Assembly (NCBI RefSeq): GCF_021653975.1
Contig: NZ_JAJKFK010000003.1
Location: forward strand, 806,001-870,000
DNA from: Amycolatopsis sp. GM8
Lineage (GTDB): Bacteria; Actinomycetota; Actinomycetes; Mycobacteriales; Pseudonocardiaceae
Reading direction: 5' to 3'
Length of the DNA stretch: 64,000 nucleotides
The position numbers and the translations under genes were made by a program. The notes beneath the pieces are model-generated. The model had not been told where the DNA came from and did not search any database. It saw nothing but the letters and a program-made list of their open reading frames with translations. Below, piece by piece: positions 25,977 through 35,027 of the stretch; position 1 is the stretch's first letter; each line of letters begins with the position of its first letter.

Positions 25977-27283
25977 GCGGGAGCCTTGGCCGTCCTCGAG
26001 GCCGCGAACAGCGTGCCGAGCGCGAGCAGGCAAGCCGCGCCGACCCAGATGGCCGGACTGAGCGCGGAACCCGTCCCCACCACCAGCGCCCCGGCGATCA
26101 GCGGCGTGGTGCCACCGGCGATACAGACACCCACGTTCTGCGCGAAGTTCGATCCGGAGAATCGCACGTCCGTCGAGAACAGCTCGGCGAGATAGGCGTA
26201 CGCGGGCGCGGTCAAAAAGGCTACGAGCATGAGGTAGACGGCGACTCCGATGAACAGAATGCCCGGGGCCGTCGCGGTTCCGAGCAGCCAGAGAATGGGA
26301 ACCGACAGCACCAGGAACGCCGCGAACGTGGCCACCATGACTCTCGTATGGCCGAAGCGGTCGATCAGGCGACCGGCGATCGGAGAGCCCACGGCGGCGA
26401 GCAGGGTCGCGATCCCGTACACGAAAATGATGGGAGTCGCCGGCAACTGTCGTGTTGCCGCCAGGTAGGTGGTCAGCCAGCCGGCCATCCCGGAGACGGC
26501 GTTGACCCCGAGCGCCAGCCCGCATCCCAGCAGCAGCGGACCGCGGTGCTGGCTGAAGAGAGTGCGCAGCGGTGTTCGCGAGGTTTCCTTGCGGGCCACC
26601 AGATCGAGGAACTCGGGCGAATCCTCGATCCGGCGCCGGGCCAGGAAGGCGAGCAGGCTCAGCGGAATCGCGACGAGGAACGGGATCCGCCAGCCGTAGT
26701 CGAGCATCGTCGCCTTGGACACGGTCAGGCTGGTCAGCGCACCGATCAGAGCACCCGTCGCGCCGCCCAGTGTGGAGCCGAGCGGCGTCAGTGAGGCCAG
26801 GAAACCACGGCGGGATGGAGGCGCGGATTCGAGGACATAGGTGACGGACCCGAGTACCTCAGCCCCGGCGGAGAAGCCTTGGGCGAGCCGCAGGAACACC
26901 AGCAGGATCGAGGCCGCGATCCCCGCTGTGGCGTGGGTGGGGAGCACGCCGACAAGGCTGGTCGCCAGGCCCATCAGCAGGACGGAGGCCAGCAGCGCCG
27001 TCCGCCGCCCGCGACTGTCGCCCAGCCGGCCGAGGACCAGTCCGCCGATCGGGCGCGCGACGTAGCCCAGTCCGAAAACGCCCAGGCTGACCAGGATGGA
27101 CGACGCCGCGTTACCGGCCGGGAAGAACAACGGCGCGAGGTAGACGGTCAACACACCGTAGAGGCCGTAGTCGTAGTACTCGACGAACGTACCGACGGCT
27201 CCGGCGACGGCGGCGCGACGCGCCACGGGCGGGATCGGTTCCTTCGTTCTACTCACGGTGGCGGCCGAAACGGGCGAGTTCAT
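25973..27283 (-). CDS. MFS transporter, metabolite:H+ symporter (MHS) family
   Basis: 436 residues with about 12 membrane segments. The MHS signature FVEYYDYGLYG in helix 1 and LGRLGDSRGRRTAL in the first cytoplasmic loop identify the group of proton symporters for organic acids (shikimate, citrate, proline-betaine relatives). ATG 27283 has AGGAG 8 bases upstream; a GTG at 27292 is less well spaced. The downstream molybdoenzyme gene overlaps by four bases, so the transporter probably brings in that enzyme's substrate. Confidence 0.92.
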   Translation of the reverse strand: MNSPVSAATVSRTKEPIPPVARRAAVAGAVGTFVEYYDYGLYGVLTVYLAPLFFPAGNAASSILVSLGVFGLGYVARPIGGLVLGRLGDSRGRRTALLASVLLMGLATSLVGVLPTHATAGIAASILLVFLRLAQGFSAGAEVLGSVTYVLESAPPSRRGFLASLTPLGSTLGGATGALIGALTSLTVSKATMLDYGWRIPFLVAIPLSLLAFLARRRIEDSPEFLDLVARKETSRTPLRTLFSQHRGPLLLGCGLALGVNAVSGMAGWLTTYLAATRQLPATPIIFVYGIATLLAAVGSPIAGRLIDRFGHTRVMVATFAAFLVLSVPILWLLGTATAPGILFIGVAVYLMLVAFLTAPAYAYLAELFSTDVRFSGSNFAQNVGVCIAGGTTPLIAGALVVGTGSALSPAIWVGAACLLALGTLFAASRTAKAPA

Positions 27284-27540
27284 TCTCATCACTCCTAAGG
27301 CGTAGCTGGTTCAGCTGCGTAATTGAGGTAGGGGAATCGAACTCCAAGCCGGTGGGTCTTCGGTCGGATCGAACGTCCCGTCGCAGGCTTATTGGCCGCG
27401 CCGAGGTGAAAGCGAGCGTACGAGTGGGTGGCCGCGATGTAATCATCAGTATGACGGTCCATGTTGCGATCGTCAACAGACTGCTATGCTATGGCGCGGG
27501 ATCCGGCTCGACTTTCAACGGCAGCAAGGGAAAGAGCGAG

Positions 27541-29712
27541 ATGGCCACAGTGGAGCGCAAACCGTCTTTCTGCCGGGTCTGCCAGAACTTCTGCCCGGTC
27601 GACGTCCACATCGCCGACGGGGCCGTGCAGCGCATCACGGGTGCGGCCGGCAACGAAATCTACCGCGGCTACACGTGCGTCAAGGGCCGCTCTCATGTCG
27701 CCCTTTACAACCACCCCGAGCGAGTTCTCCACTCCCTCAAGAAGCTGCCCGACGGACGGTTCGCCAGGATCCCGACCGTCGACGCCATCGACGAGATCGC
27801 CACCCGGCTCAGTGCCGTCATCGATCGCGAAGGCCCGCGGGCGTTCGCGCTCTTCATGGGCACCTACGTGCCGTTCGAGAACCCGATCAATCTGAGCATG
27901 GTCGCGTCCTTCATCCGGGCCGTCGGCTCGCCGATGTTGTTCACGACGTCGACGATCGACCAGCCGGGCAAGCCCATCGCCAAGTCGTTCCACGGCGCGT
28001 GGATGGCCCCCAGCCAGGCGTTCAGCGACCCCGATGTGGCGCTCGTCGTGGGCAGCAACCCGCTCGTGAGCCTGGTTGGCCCGGCGGGCTTCCCCATGTC
28101 GTCCATCAGGAAGCTCGAAGCGCGGGGCGGCCACCTCATCGTGCTCGACCCGCGCAAAACCGAGACGGCCAAACGCGCCTCGATCCACCTCCAGCTCAAG
28201 CCCGGCGAGGACGCGGCCGTCCTGGCCGGGATGATCCGCGTCATCATCGACGAGGATCTGGCCGACCACGAGTTCATCGCGGAGAACGTCGACGGCTACG
28301 AGCGGCTGCGTGCGGCCGTCGCTCCCTTCACTCCCGAGTACGTGGCTCGGCGGGCCGGGATCGATGCCGCCGATCTCACCGCCGCGGCTCGGCTGATCGG
28401 CAGCGCTCCTCGTGGGTACGGGGCTTCCGGCACCGGGGCGAACATGTCCGGGCACGGGCCTCTCGTCGAGTACCTCGTCCTCTGCCTGAGTTCGATCCGC
28501 GGCCACTGGACGCGCGCCGGCGAGCGCCTCCCGAGCCCGAGCGTCCTGACCAGTGCCGCCGAGCCGCGGGCGCAGGCTCGCCCGCCGTTCCCGGACGTCG
28601 AGAACCCCGAGAAGCTGCGCGTGCGAGGGCTCACCGCGTCGCGGGCGGGGATGCCGACGAGCGCGCTGGCCGACGAGATCCTGACCCCGGGTGCGGGCCA
28701 GGTCCGGGCGATGATCAGCACCGGCGCCAATCCCGCCAAGTGCATCCCGGATCAGCTCAAGGTGGTCGACGCTCTCCGGTCCCTGGAACTGCTGGTCCAG
28801 GTCGATGTCCAGATGTCGCCGACGGCCAGGCTCGCGGACTACGTCATCGCCGCCCGGCTCCCGTACGAGATGCCCGGCACGAACGGTTTCATGCAACGGA
28901 TGGCGGAGTACACGGTCGGCGCCGGGCTGCCCGAGCCGTTCGGCCAGTACACCGACGCGGTGGTCGAGCCACCGCCCGGAGCCGACGTGATCGAGCAGTG
29001 GCGGTTCTTCTACCTCCTCGCCCAGCGCCTCGGTCTCGAGCTCACCTTCGACGGCCTGGTCCCCGACGGGTCCGAACCGACCCCCCTCGACATGGACGGC
29101 GCGGGTGACGCCGGCGCGCTGATGGAGATCGTGCACGCCGGCTCGCGGATCCCCCTCGAAGAGGTTCGGAAGCATCCGCAAGGGGCGCTCTTCCCCGAGC
29201 CGGCCGTCTTCGTGGCACCCAAGGAAGCCGGCTGGACGGGACGGCTGGACGTCGGGAACGAGACGATGATGGGCGACCTCGCTGCGACATTGACGAGCGC
29301 GCGGGATCCGGAGGATGAAGCCTTTCCGCTTCGCCTGCTCTCGCGCCGGCTGCCGTATGTCATGAACTCCCCCACGTTGGCGGCGCCACCCGGCAAACCG
29401 GCCCACAACCGGGCGAACTTCCATCCCGGCGATCTCGCGGCGCTGGGCATCGCGGCGGGCACCCTCGTCGAGATCCGCTCGCCGCGGGCCGCCGTCGTCG
29501 CGGTCGCCGACTCGGATCCGACGATGCGACCGGGTACGGTGTCGATGACCCATTCCTTCGGTGACCTGCCCGGCGAGGACGACGACGTGTGGCGCCACGG
29601 AACCAGCATCGGGCGGCTGATCGCCGACGACGTGGCATTCGATCCGTACTCGGGTCAGCCCCGGATGAGCAACATCCCGATCCGCGTGACGGCGCTCGGC
29701 GGGGCCGGGTGA
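27541..29712 (+). CDS. Molybdopterin (bis-MGD) oxidoreductase, paralogue of the enzyme at 23787-25976
   Basis: 723 residues. The 4Fe-4S motif has the same spacing as the other copy (C11-x2-C14-x3-C18-x27-C46, then VKG). At the Mo-ligand position the text is TIDQPGKPI, with Ile146 in place of Cys, SeC or Ser by hand alignment. MGD contacts are likely in LVVGSNPLVSLVGPAG and in the C-terminal HNRANFHPGDLAALGI and SMTHSFGD. Preceded by AAGGGAAAG and a 250-base leader divergent from the transporter. No signal peptide. Probably acts on a related substrate; hydration, hydroxyl transfer or oxidation are all possible for the superfamily. Confidence 0.88.
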   Translation: MATVERKPSFCRVCQNFCPVDVHIADGAVQRITGAAGNEIYRGYTCVKGRSHVALYNHPERVLHSLKKLPDGRFARIPTVDAIDEIATRLSAVIDREGPRAFALFMGTYVPFENPINLSMVASFIRAVGSPMLFTTSTIDQPGKPIAKSFHGAWMAPSQAFSDPDVALVVGSNPLVSLVGPAGFPMSSIRKLEARGGHLIVLDPRKTETAKRASIHLQLKPGEDAAVLAGMIRVIIDEDLADHEFIAENVDGYERLRAAVAPFTPEYVARRAGIDAADLTAAARLIGSAPRGYGASGTGANMSGHGPLVEYLVLCLSSIRGHWTRAGERLPSPSVLTSAAEPRAQARPPFPDVENPEKLRVRGLTASRAGMPTSALADEILTPGAGQVRAMISTGANPAKCIPDQLKVVDALRSLELLVQVDVQMSPTARLADYVIAARLPYEMPGTNGFMQRMAEYTVGAGLPEPFGQYTDAVVEPPPGADVIEQWRFFYLLAQRLGLELTFDGLVPDGSEPTPLDMDGAGDAGALMEIVHAGSRIPLEEVRKHPQGALFPEPAVFVAPKEAGWTGRLDVGNETMMGDLAATLTSARDPEDEAFPLRLLSRRLPYVMNSPTLAAPPGKPAHNRANFHPGDLAALGIAAGTLVEIRSPRAAVVAVADSDPTMRPGTVSMTHSFGDLPGEDDDVWRHGTSIGRLIADDVAFDPYSGQPRMSNIPIRVTALGGAG

Positions 29713-29728
29713 GCGCCGGGCCCGCCCG

Positions 29729-30181
29729 ATGACGCTGCAGGCGCGGCACATCATGGTGACCGTCCCCAAGAGACTGGGGGCGGACGCGCGCATCGCCCAC
29801 GTGCGGGCCGAGTTCGAAAACGACCACGTGCACCTGGTCCTCGTCGTCGACCGCGACGGACGACTCGTCACCGCCATCGAACGCGCCGACCTGACCCCCG
29901 GACTGGACGACTCGTCCTTCGCGTCCGCGTGCGGCCGGCTGGAGGGCCGCACGGTCTCCGCGACGACCCCAGTGACCGCGATCGCCCGCCTCCTCGGCAG
30001 CACCCGTCGCCGGCTCGCCGTCGTCGACGACCACGGCCGTCTGCTGGGGCTCGTGTGCCTCAAGCGCAGTCGTCGCGGCTATTGCGACGACGACGGCGTG
30101 CGGGCCCGGGCGCAGGAGAGAGGCGGGACGGTTCCCGCTCCCCTGCCTCAAGACCGGTTCCCTTCGACACCTAGGCGGTGA
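29729..30181 (+). CDS. CBS-domain protein
   Basis: 150 residues with two CBS-like repeats: VTVPKRLGADARIAHVRAEF followed by HLVLVVDRDGRLVTAIERADL, then a second unit with RRLAVVDDHGRLLGLVCLKR. The C-terminal 35 residues are polar and probably unstructured. CBS pairs bind adenine nucleotides and regulate other proteins. It lies 16 bases after the molybdoenzyme stop, so it is probably co-transcribed; its 3' end overlaps the convergent MFS gene by 11 bases. Confidence 0.8.
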   Translation: MTLQARHIMVTVPKRLGADARIAHVRAEFENDHVHLVLVVDRDGRLVTAIERADLTPGLDDSSFASACGRLEGRTVSATTPVTAIARLLGSTRRRLAVVDDHGRLLGLVCLKRSRRGYCDDDGVRARAQERGGTVPAPLPQDRFPSTPRR

Positions 30182-31733
30182 TCTCGGGGGGCATCGGCGG
30201 CCCTTCTGAGCGGATCGCCGGCCGCAACAGGAAAACGCACACGATGGAGAGCGCGGCAAGCGGGGTGATCACCAGGAACGCGTCGCCGAAGGCCGTCCCG
30301 TAGGCACTGCTGTACAGCTCGCGCACCGGCGGACTCAGCGTGTCGAGGATCGGGATCCGGCCTTGCTCGGGCAACGGGCCGGAGGTCCGGCCCAACCCGG
30401 GCAACCCGTCGGCGACCTTCGTCGCGGTCCTCGCGGACAGGACGGCGCCCATCACGCACACGCCGACCGCTCCACCGAACGACCGTGCGAAGCCCGCCAT
30501 GGCACTGCCCGCGCCCAGGTCGCGCAACTCGACGTTGTTCTGAACCGCGACAACCAGATTCTGCGTCGTCAGACCGAGGCCGAGGCCCAGCACGCCGAGG
30601 TAGCCCCCCACCACCACCAGGTGGGTGTGGACGTCCACCGTCCCGAGGAGCGCCAGCCCCAGTGCGACGGCTGCCGTGCCCGACACCAGCCATACCCGCC
30701 AGTGCCGCCCCCCGATCTTCCGTCCCGACACAACGCTCGCCAGAGCCAACGCGCCGATGGTCGTCATCGTCATCAGCCCCGCGGCCTGCGGGCTCATCCC
30801 GCGGGCGAGCTGGAAGTACTGGGCCGGATAGAGCGTCGAGGCGAACGCGGCGGTCGCCAGCAGGCCCGACGCGAGCGTGGCCAGGAGGACGTTGCGGTTG
30901 CGGAAGAGACGCAGGGGCAGGACCGGTTCCGGGTGCCGGAGCTCGAAGACCACCGCGACGACACCGATCAGGAGGCCGCCCCCGAGCATCCAGGCCGTAC
31001 TCACCGAGACCCAGGGGAACTGCTGGCCGACCAGGCTCGTCCAGACGAGGAGGAGGCCGACCGAGGTGACGACCAGTGCCGACCCGGTGAGGTCGATGCG
31101 GACCGGGCTACGGCCCCGCGGCAGGCGAAGGGTCAGGTGCAGCAGGACCATCGCGACGACCGCGATCGGCAGGCTGGCGAAGAAGCAGCCACGCCAGCCG
31201 AGGGGCGAATCCACGATCACCCCACCGATGAGCGGGCCCGCGAGGGTGGCGACCGCGTACACGGCCCCGACGTAGCCGGAGAACCTCGCGCGTTCTCTCG
31301 GCGTCCCGACCCACCCCACGATCACCAGGCTGAGCGACGACAGGCCACCCGCCCCGATGCCCTGGATGGCTCGGGCCACCAGCAGGACGGTCATGGAGTG
31401 TGAGAACGCGCCCACCAGCGACCCGGCGACGTACAGCAGCATCGCCGCCTGGATCAGGAGCAGCTTGTCGAACAGATCGGCGAGCTTCCCCCAGATCGGC
31501 GTCGTCGCCGTCAGGGCGAGGAGGGTGGCGACGACGACCCATGAGTAGCCCGTCTGGTTCCCGCCGAGGTCGCCGATGATGCGCGGGAGCGCGTTGGACA
31601 CGATCGTGCTCGACAACATCGAGACGAACAGTGCGAGCATCAGCCCCGTCAAGGCCACCCTCAGGCGCCGTGGGGACATGCGCTGAGGTGTGGTGTCCAT
31701 CGTCAGCTCGGTGGAACCGGATCCGGCCACCAT
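30171..31733 (-). CDS. MFS drug-type exporter, DHA2 (EmrB/QacA) family
   Basis: 520 residues with about 14 membrane segments. Helix 1 has SSTIVSNALPRIIGDLGG in place of the usual LDxTIVNVALP, and the loop 2-3 motif is WGKLADLFDKLLLI. Proton-driven export of hydrophobic or aromatic compounds is the family role. ATG 31733 follows a GGAG at 6 bases. The promoter region contains the ATATGATATC element at 31828-31847, related to those at 32870 and 45044, which suggests PaaX-type control. Confidence 0.9.
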   Translation of the reverse strand: MVAGSGSTELTMDTTPQRMSPRRLRVALTGLMLALFVSMLSSTIVSNALPRIIGDLGGNQTGYSWVVVATLLALTATTPIWGKLADLFDKLLLIQAAMLLYVAGSLVGAFSHSMTVLLVARAIQGIGAGGLSSLSLVIVGWVGTPRERARFSGYVGAVYAVATLAGPLIGGVIVDSPLGWRGCFFASLPIAVVAMVLLHLTLRLPRGRSPVRIDLTGSALVVTSVGLLLVWTSLVGQQFPWVSVSTAWMLGGGLLIGVVAVVFELRHPEPVLPLRLFRNRNVLLATLASGLLATAAFASTLYPAQYFQLARGMSPQAAGLMTMTTIGALALASVVSGRKIGGRHWRVWLVSGTAAVALGLALLGTVDVHTHLVVVGGYLGVLGLGLGLTTQNLVVAVQNNVELRDLGAGSAMAGFARSFGGAVGVCVMGAVLSARTATKVADGLPGLGRTSGPLPEQGRIPILDTLSPPVRELYSSAYGTAFGDAFLVITPLAALSIVCVFLLRPAIRSEGPPMPPEITA

Positions 31734-31827
31734 CGCTACTCCGCGCTCCTCACTCAGCCGGCTCCTTTGTGGCCGACCGAGCGGCGCACCCCAGAGGGGA
31801 TCCGAAGTCGCATGGACCCGTTTCGAT

Positions 31828-31847
31828 ATATGATATCTAGCGTATCA
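31828..31847. promoter_or_regulatory. PaaX-regulon candidate site 1
   Basis: ATATGATATCTAGCGTATCA, in an AT-rich pocket about 100 bases upstream of the MFS start, matches the site at 45044-45063 at 16 of 20 positions. It lies between the MFS exporter start and the paaX stop. Binding by the PaaX protein encoded next to it is inferred. Confidence 0.5.
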
Positions 31848-31907
31848 CGAAACCGGCACTGGTCTGGGGATCGATGACGATCAGGAAGCGCTACAGCTGA
31901 GCCGGGC

Positions 31908-32777
31908 TCAGGGGATGTCGGCGGCCCAGCGGCCGCGTGCGAAGCCGATCGCACGGTCGCGGAGCATGTCCACGAGGTCCTCGAACAACCGGCCCGCGTC
32001 CTGGCCCGCCCACTCGGCCCCGAGAAGGTGCGACGGCAGCCCCGGATCCCGCAGCGGTAGCCGTCGCCACCGATTGAAGGCGAGCACGTAGTCCCGGAAC
32101 GCCTCGGCGTCGCGCCCGCCGTCAGCGGTACCGCGCGCGGCCCAGAGCTCCGCCACCGGCCGATAGACCTCGACGAAGTCGAGGTAGGCGTCGTTGAGCT
32201 CGGCGAGGTCCCAGCCGCGCCCGATGACCTCCGCCGGGTCGGCTGCCGAGGGCAGGCTGGCGTGGAACACGTCGACGAACCGCCCCAGGTCGTACTGGCG
32301 CAGGACCGCGTTCATCGGCCCCTCCATCCGGGCCGGCGCGAGGAGGGTCCCAGGGCCGATCGCGCCGAAACCGAGGCTGCCCAGCCGGGACCGGAGGAGA
32401 TGGCGCCGGGTCCGGGCGGACTCCGGCACGGAGAACGTGACGAGCACCCAGCCGTCCTCGATCCGGGCCTCTTCCCGCGGATGCCAGACGATCTTGTCGC
32501 TCTCGGCGATGTTGGTGAGAGCCAGTTCGCTCAGCCGGTATCCGCGCATCCGGCCGCGCTTCTCGGGTTCCAGCCATCCCCGTCGCTTCTGCCGGGACAC
32601 CATCGCGCGGACGAGCGCCTCGTCGAAGCCCAGCTCGGCCATCAGCTCGACGATCGCCGACACCGGCGCCCAGCCGCCCGCCGGCCGCACGATCAGCGCG
32701 AGGAACTCGGCGAACAGGCTGTTCGGGTGAGCGACGGCCCATCGTGCGCCGGGCTCGGGGGTGTGCTGGGTGGTCAT
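31908..32777 (-). CDS. PaaX-family transcriptional regulator
   Basis: 289 residues. N-terminal winged-helix domain (about 15-95, HPNSLFAEFLALIVRP and VRAMVSRQKRRGWL), a central ferredoxin-like domain (VLVTFSVPESARTRRHLLR) and the C-terminal PaaX_C segment with VLAFNRWRRLPLRDPGLP. PaaX relatives repress phenylacetate or other aromatic catabolism and respond to CoA thioesters. ATG 32777 directly precedes the conserved part; the longer frame extends into the divergent promoter. Encoded beside sites 1 and 2 of a shared element. Confidence 0.9.
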   Translation of the reverse strand: MTTQHTPEPGARWAVAHPNSLFAEFLALIVRPAGGWAPVSAIVELMAELGFDEALVRAMVSRQKRRGWLEPEKRGRMRGYRLSELALTNIAESDKIVWHPREEARIEDGWVLVTFSVPESARTRRHLLRSRLGSLGFGAIGPGTLLAPARMEGPMNAVLRQYDLGRFVDVFHASLPSAADPAEVIGRGWDLAELNDAYLDFVEVYRPVAELWAARGTADGGRDAEAFRDYVLAFNRWRRLPLRDPGLPSHLLGAEWAGQDAGRLFEDLVDMLRDRAIGFARGRWAADIP

Positions 32778-32869
32778 TCGCTCGTCCCCACAGAGGTGTG
32801 CCGAGCACATTAGCAGCGCGCCGGCGGGACGGGCGCCGACCAAGACACTTCAACCGGTTATCGAATGGA

Positions 32870-32887
32870 ATACGATATCTGATATAG
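32870..32887. promoter_or_regulatory. PaaX-regulon candidate site 2
   Basis: ATACGATATCTGATATAG has two GATAT halves and lies between the divergent paaX (32777) and esterase (32922) starts. It shares the ATAyGrTATC core with sites 1 and 3 but has closer half-sites. Confidence 0.45.
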
Positions 32888-32921
32888 ACACCCACTACAC
32901 AGTGGACTATCGTCGGTCGCC

Positions 32922-33956
32922 ATGAAACTGGTGGCGGAGGCGCAACTTCGCGACATCATCGAGCAGATCACTCCCTTGCTGGAGGGCAACGAGGCGCCCA
33001 CCGTCCGGCGGCCACCCACCGATCCGCTGGAGCGGGACGCGTGGTTCGCCGAGGTGTCGCAGCGCCGTGCGACGCAGCAGGCCCGGACGGTGGAGCGGAT
33101 CCGGGCCGCGACCGCCGGGGCGCCGGCCGTCGACGGGGTCGACGTGACCGAGGTCCGCATCCCGGTGGCGGGAACCTGCGGCTGGGCCGGGTGCCCCGAC
33201 TGCACGGCCGGGTCGATCAACGCGATCGTGTACCGGCCGGCCGGCGCCGTGGACGTGCCGGTCTACTTGCACTTCCACGGCGGCGGGTTCTGGATCGGCG
33301 GCGGCGATGTGCTGCGGGCCGCCGGCGCGCCGCACGCCACCCGGGCCCGGGAACTCGGCGTCGTGGTCATCGATGTGGACTACCGGATGGCGCCGGAGCA
33401 CAAGTTCCCGCTCCCGGTCGAGGACTGCTACGCGGCGGTGTCCTGGGCGGTGTCGAACGCCGGGGAGCTCGGTGTCGACCCGAGCAAGATCGCCATCGGC
33501 GGCGGCAGCGCCGGTGCCGCCCTGGTGGCGGCCGTCGCACTGATGAGCCGGGACCGCGGTGGACCGGCGATCGCCGGGCAGGTGCTCAACATCCCGGCCG
33601 TCGACAGCGGCTGCAGCACGGAATCGATGCGCCTGTTCGCCGAGGGCTACGTCATGACCCGCCGGAACGCCCTCGAGATGTGGGAGATGTACCTGGCCTC
33701 GCAGGCCGACGCGTACGAGCCGTACGCCTCGCCCGTCCACGCGTCCGACCTCAGCGGGCTGCCCCCCGCCCTGGTCCTGCTCGGCGACTACGACCCCCTG
33801 CGGGACGAGGGCATCGCGTACGCCCGCCGCCTGATCGACGAGGGGGTCACAGTGACGATGCGCCGCTTCCCCCAGGCCCACGGCGCGGCGCTGCCCGAGG
33901 TCGGTCCGGAGACCGAACGCCTCACCGACGAGTTCCTCCGCGCGAACCTGCTCTAG
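32922..33956 (+). CDS. Alpha/beta hydrolase, hormone-sensitive-lipase (HSL/GDXG) family
   Basis: 344 residues. The HSL oxyanion motif HGGG is in LHFHGGGFWIGG, the nucleophile elbow is GGGSAGAAL and the catalytic His is in FPQAHGAALPE, with Asp in LGDYDPLRDEG. These enzymes hydrolyse esters or lactones of small or aromatic acids in the cytoplasm. An unusual CGWAGCPDC stretch in the N-terminal cap could bind a metal or be structural. No clear ribosome binding site. Controlled by the divergent promoter with site 2. Confidence 0.9.
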   Translation: MKLVAEAQLRDIIEQITPLLEGNEAPTVRRPPTDPLERDAWFAEVSQRRATQQARTVERIRAATAGAPAVDGVDVTEVRIPVAGTCGWAGCPDCTAGSINAIVYRPAGAVDVPVYLHFHGGGFWIGGGDVLRAAGAPHATRARELGVVVIDVDYRMAPEHKFPLPVEDCYAAVSWAVSNAGELGVDPSKIAIGGGSAGAALVAAVALMSRDRGGPAIAGQVLNIPAVDSGCSTESMRLFAEGYVMTRRNALEMWEMYLASQADAYEPYASPVHASDLSGLPPALVLLGDYDPLRDEGIAYARRLIDEGVTVTMRRFPQAHGAALPEVGPETERLTDEFLRANLL

Positions 33957-33957
33957 T

Positions 33958-34007
33958 CCGTAACGAGCTGCGGGCCCGCCACACGGCGGGCCCGCAGCTC
34001 GTTACGG
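33958..34007. terminator. Strong bidirectional hairpin between convergent genes
   Basis: Two perfect 23-base arms (33958-33980 and 33985-34007) surround a 4-base ACAC loop, between the esterase stop (33956) and the SDR stop (34013). The stem contains GGGCCCGCC. An intrinsic terminator for both convergent genes is the simplest reading; there is no T-tract, as is common in actinomycetes. Confidence 0.85.
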
Positions 34008-34012
34008 CAGGA

Positions 34013-34930
34013 CTACAGCGACGCGCCCCCGTCGGTCCCGATGACCTCGCCGACGATCGCGCTGGCCGCGTCCGAGGTCAGGAATGCCACCACGTTCGCC
34101 GTCTCCTCGTGCAGCAGGTAGCGGCCCAGCTGGTTGCGGATCATCGAGTAGAACCACATGTTGTTGAACGCCGGGATCTTCGCCTTCGTGCGCACCATCG
34201 ATCCCGGGTTGACCCCGACCACGCGGATGCCGTGCTGGATCACCTCGGCCGCGAGGAACTTCGTGAACGACGCAAGCCAGCTCTTACCGGTGCCGTAGAG
34301 CAGGCCCCTCGGCGCGGTCGGCATGTTCGCGGAACCACTGCCGATGTTGACGATGTGCCCGCGGCCCTGCGGGATCATGTAGTCGAGCGCCGCCCGGCTC
34401 GCGTACATCGGACCCGCCATCGTCCCCCGCAGGGACCGGTCGAGGTCGTCCCTGGTCGCCGTCGCGAAGTCCACCACGGCGACGTCGACGGCGCTGTTCA
34501 CCAGCACGTCGATCCCGCCCAGCAGGTCGTTGCACTCCGCCATCCACCGCTGGATGTCGTCCCAGTCCATCGCGTCGCCGTACACGCCGAAGGCCCGGGT
34601 CCCCCACTTCTCCGACACCCGGGCGGCCACCCCGTGCGGGTCCGGTCCGGCGTACTGCGGCAGGCTCCCGGTGGAGTCGGTGGATTCGACCTTGATGTCG
34701 ACGAGGGCGACGTCGGCGCCGAGGCCGGCGAACCGGTTGGCACAGGCCTGCCCGAGCCCGGCCCCGCCCCCGCCGGTGATGACCACCTTCCGGCCGCGCA
34801 TGTCGAACAGGTCCGTGACCCGCTTCTCGATCGAGTCGAACGGCATCCGCTGCTCGTCCCACAACAGGTCGAGGCTGTCCCCCGCCTCGACGGCGCGGTT
34901 GTAGAGCGAATTGAAATAGTCGTTGGCCAT
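34013..34930 (-). CDS. SDR-family oxidoreductase with N-terminal extension
   Basis: 305 residues. About 45 residues precede the Rossmann motif VVITGGGGAGLGQA; they include DSIEKRVTDLFDMRGRK, which is nearly identical in the divergent SDR at 35132. Catalytic Tyr-Lys is YGTGK, with Ser in NIGSGSANM; the C-terminus is GTDGGASL. ATG 34930 is chosen since the longer frame crosses palindromes and the paralogue's promoter. Substrate unknown. Confidence 0.88.
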   Translation of the reverse strand: MANDYFNSLYNRAVEAGDSLDLLWDEQRMPFDSIEKRVTDLFDMRGRKVVITGGGGAGLGQACANRFAGLGADVALVDIKVESTDSTGSLPQYAGPDPHGVAARVSEKWGTRAFGVYGDAMDWDDIQRWMAECNDLLGGIDVLVNSAVDVAVVDFATATRDDLDRSLRGTMAGPMYASRAALDYMIPQGRGHIVNIGSGSANMPTAPRGLLYGTGKSWLASFTKFLAAEVIQHGIRVVGVNPGSMVRTKAKIPAFNNMWFYSMIRNQLGRYLLHEETANVVAFLTSDAASAIVGEVIGTDGGASL

Positions 34931-34945
34931 GCTTCGTCCCGCCTT

Positions 34946-34965
34946 TCCTTGGCCCGGGCCAAGGA
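34946..34965. promoter_or_regulatory. 20-base perfect palindrome upstream of SDR
   Basis: TCCTTGGCCCGGGCCAAGGA is a perfect palindrome 15 bases upstream of the SDR start at 34930, close to its ribosome site. It may be an operator or a structure that controls translation. Confidence 0.35.
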
Positions 34966-35027
34966 CCCGGGAGCTCCGCCCGGAGTCAAACACCGGCCCG
35001 GGGGCGGGATCCACGAAGGCGTCCCGG

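Noticed and set aside
27301-27356. tRNA gene
   Set aside because: D-arm-like and T-arm-like words are present but in the wrong spacing and with mismatched stems; no anticodon arm.
27484-30063. 859-codon open frame antisense to the second molybdoenzyme and CBS gene
   Set aside because: It mirrors the codon pattern of the plus-strand genes, has no recognisable domains and contains Arg/Asp/His-rich low-complexity text typical of antisense frames in GC-rich DNA.
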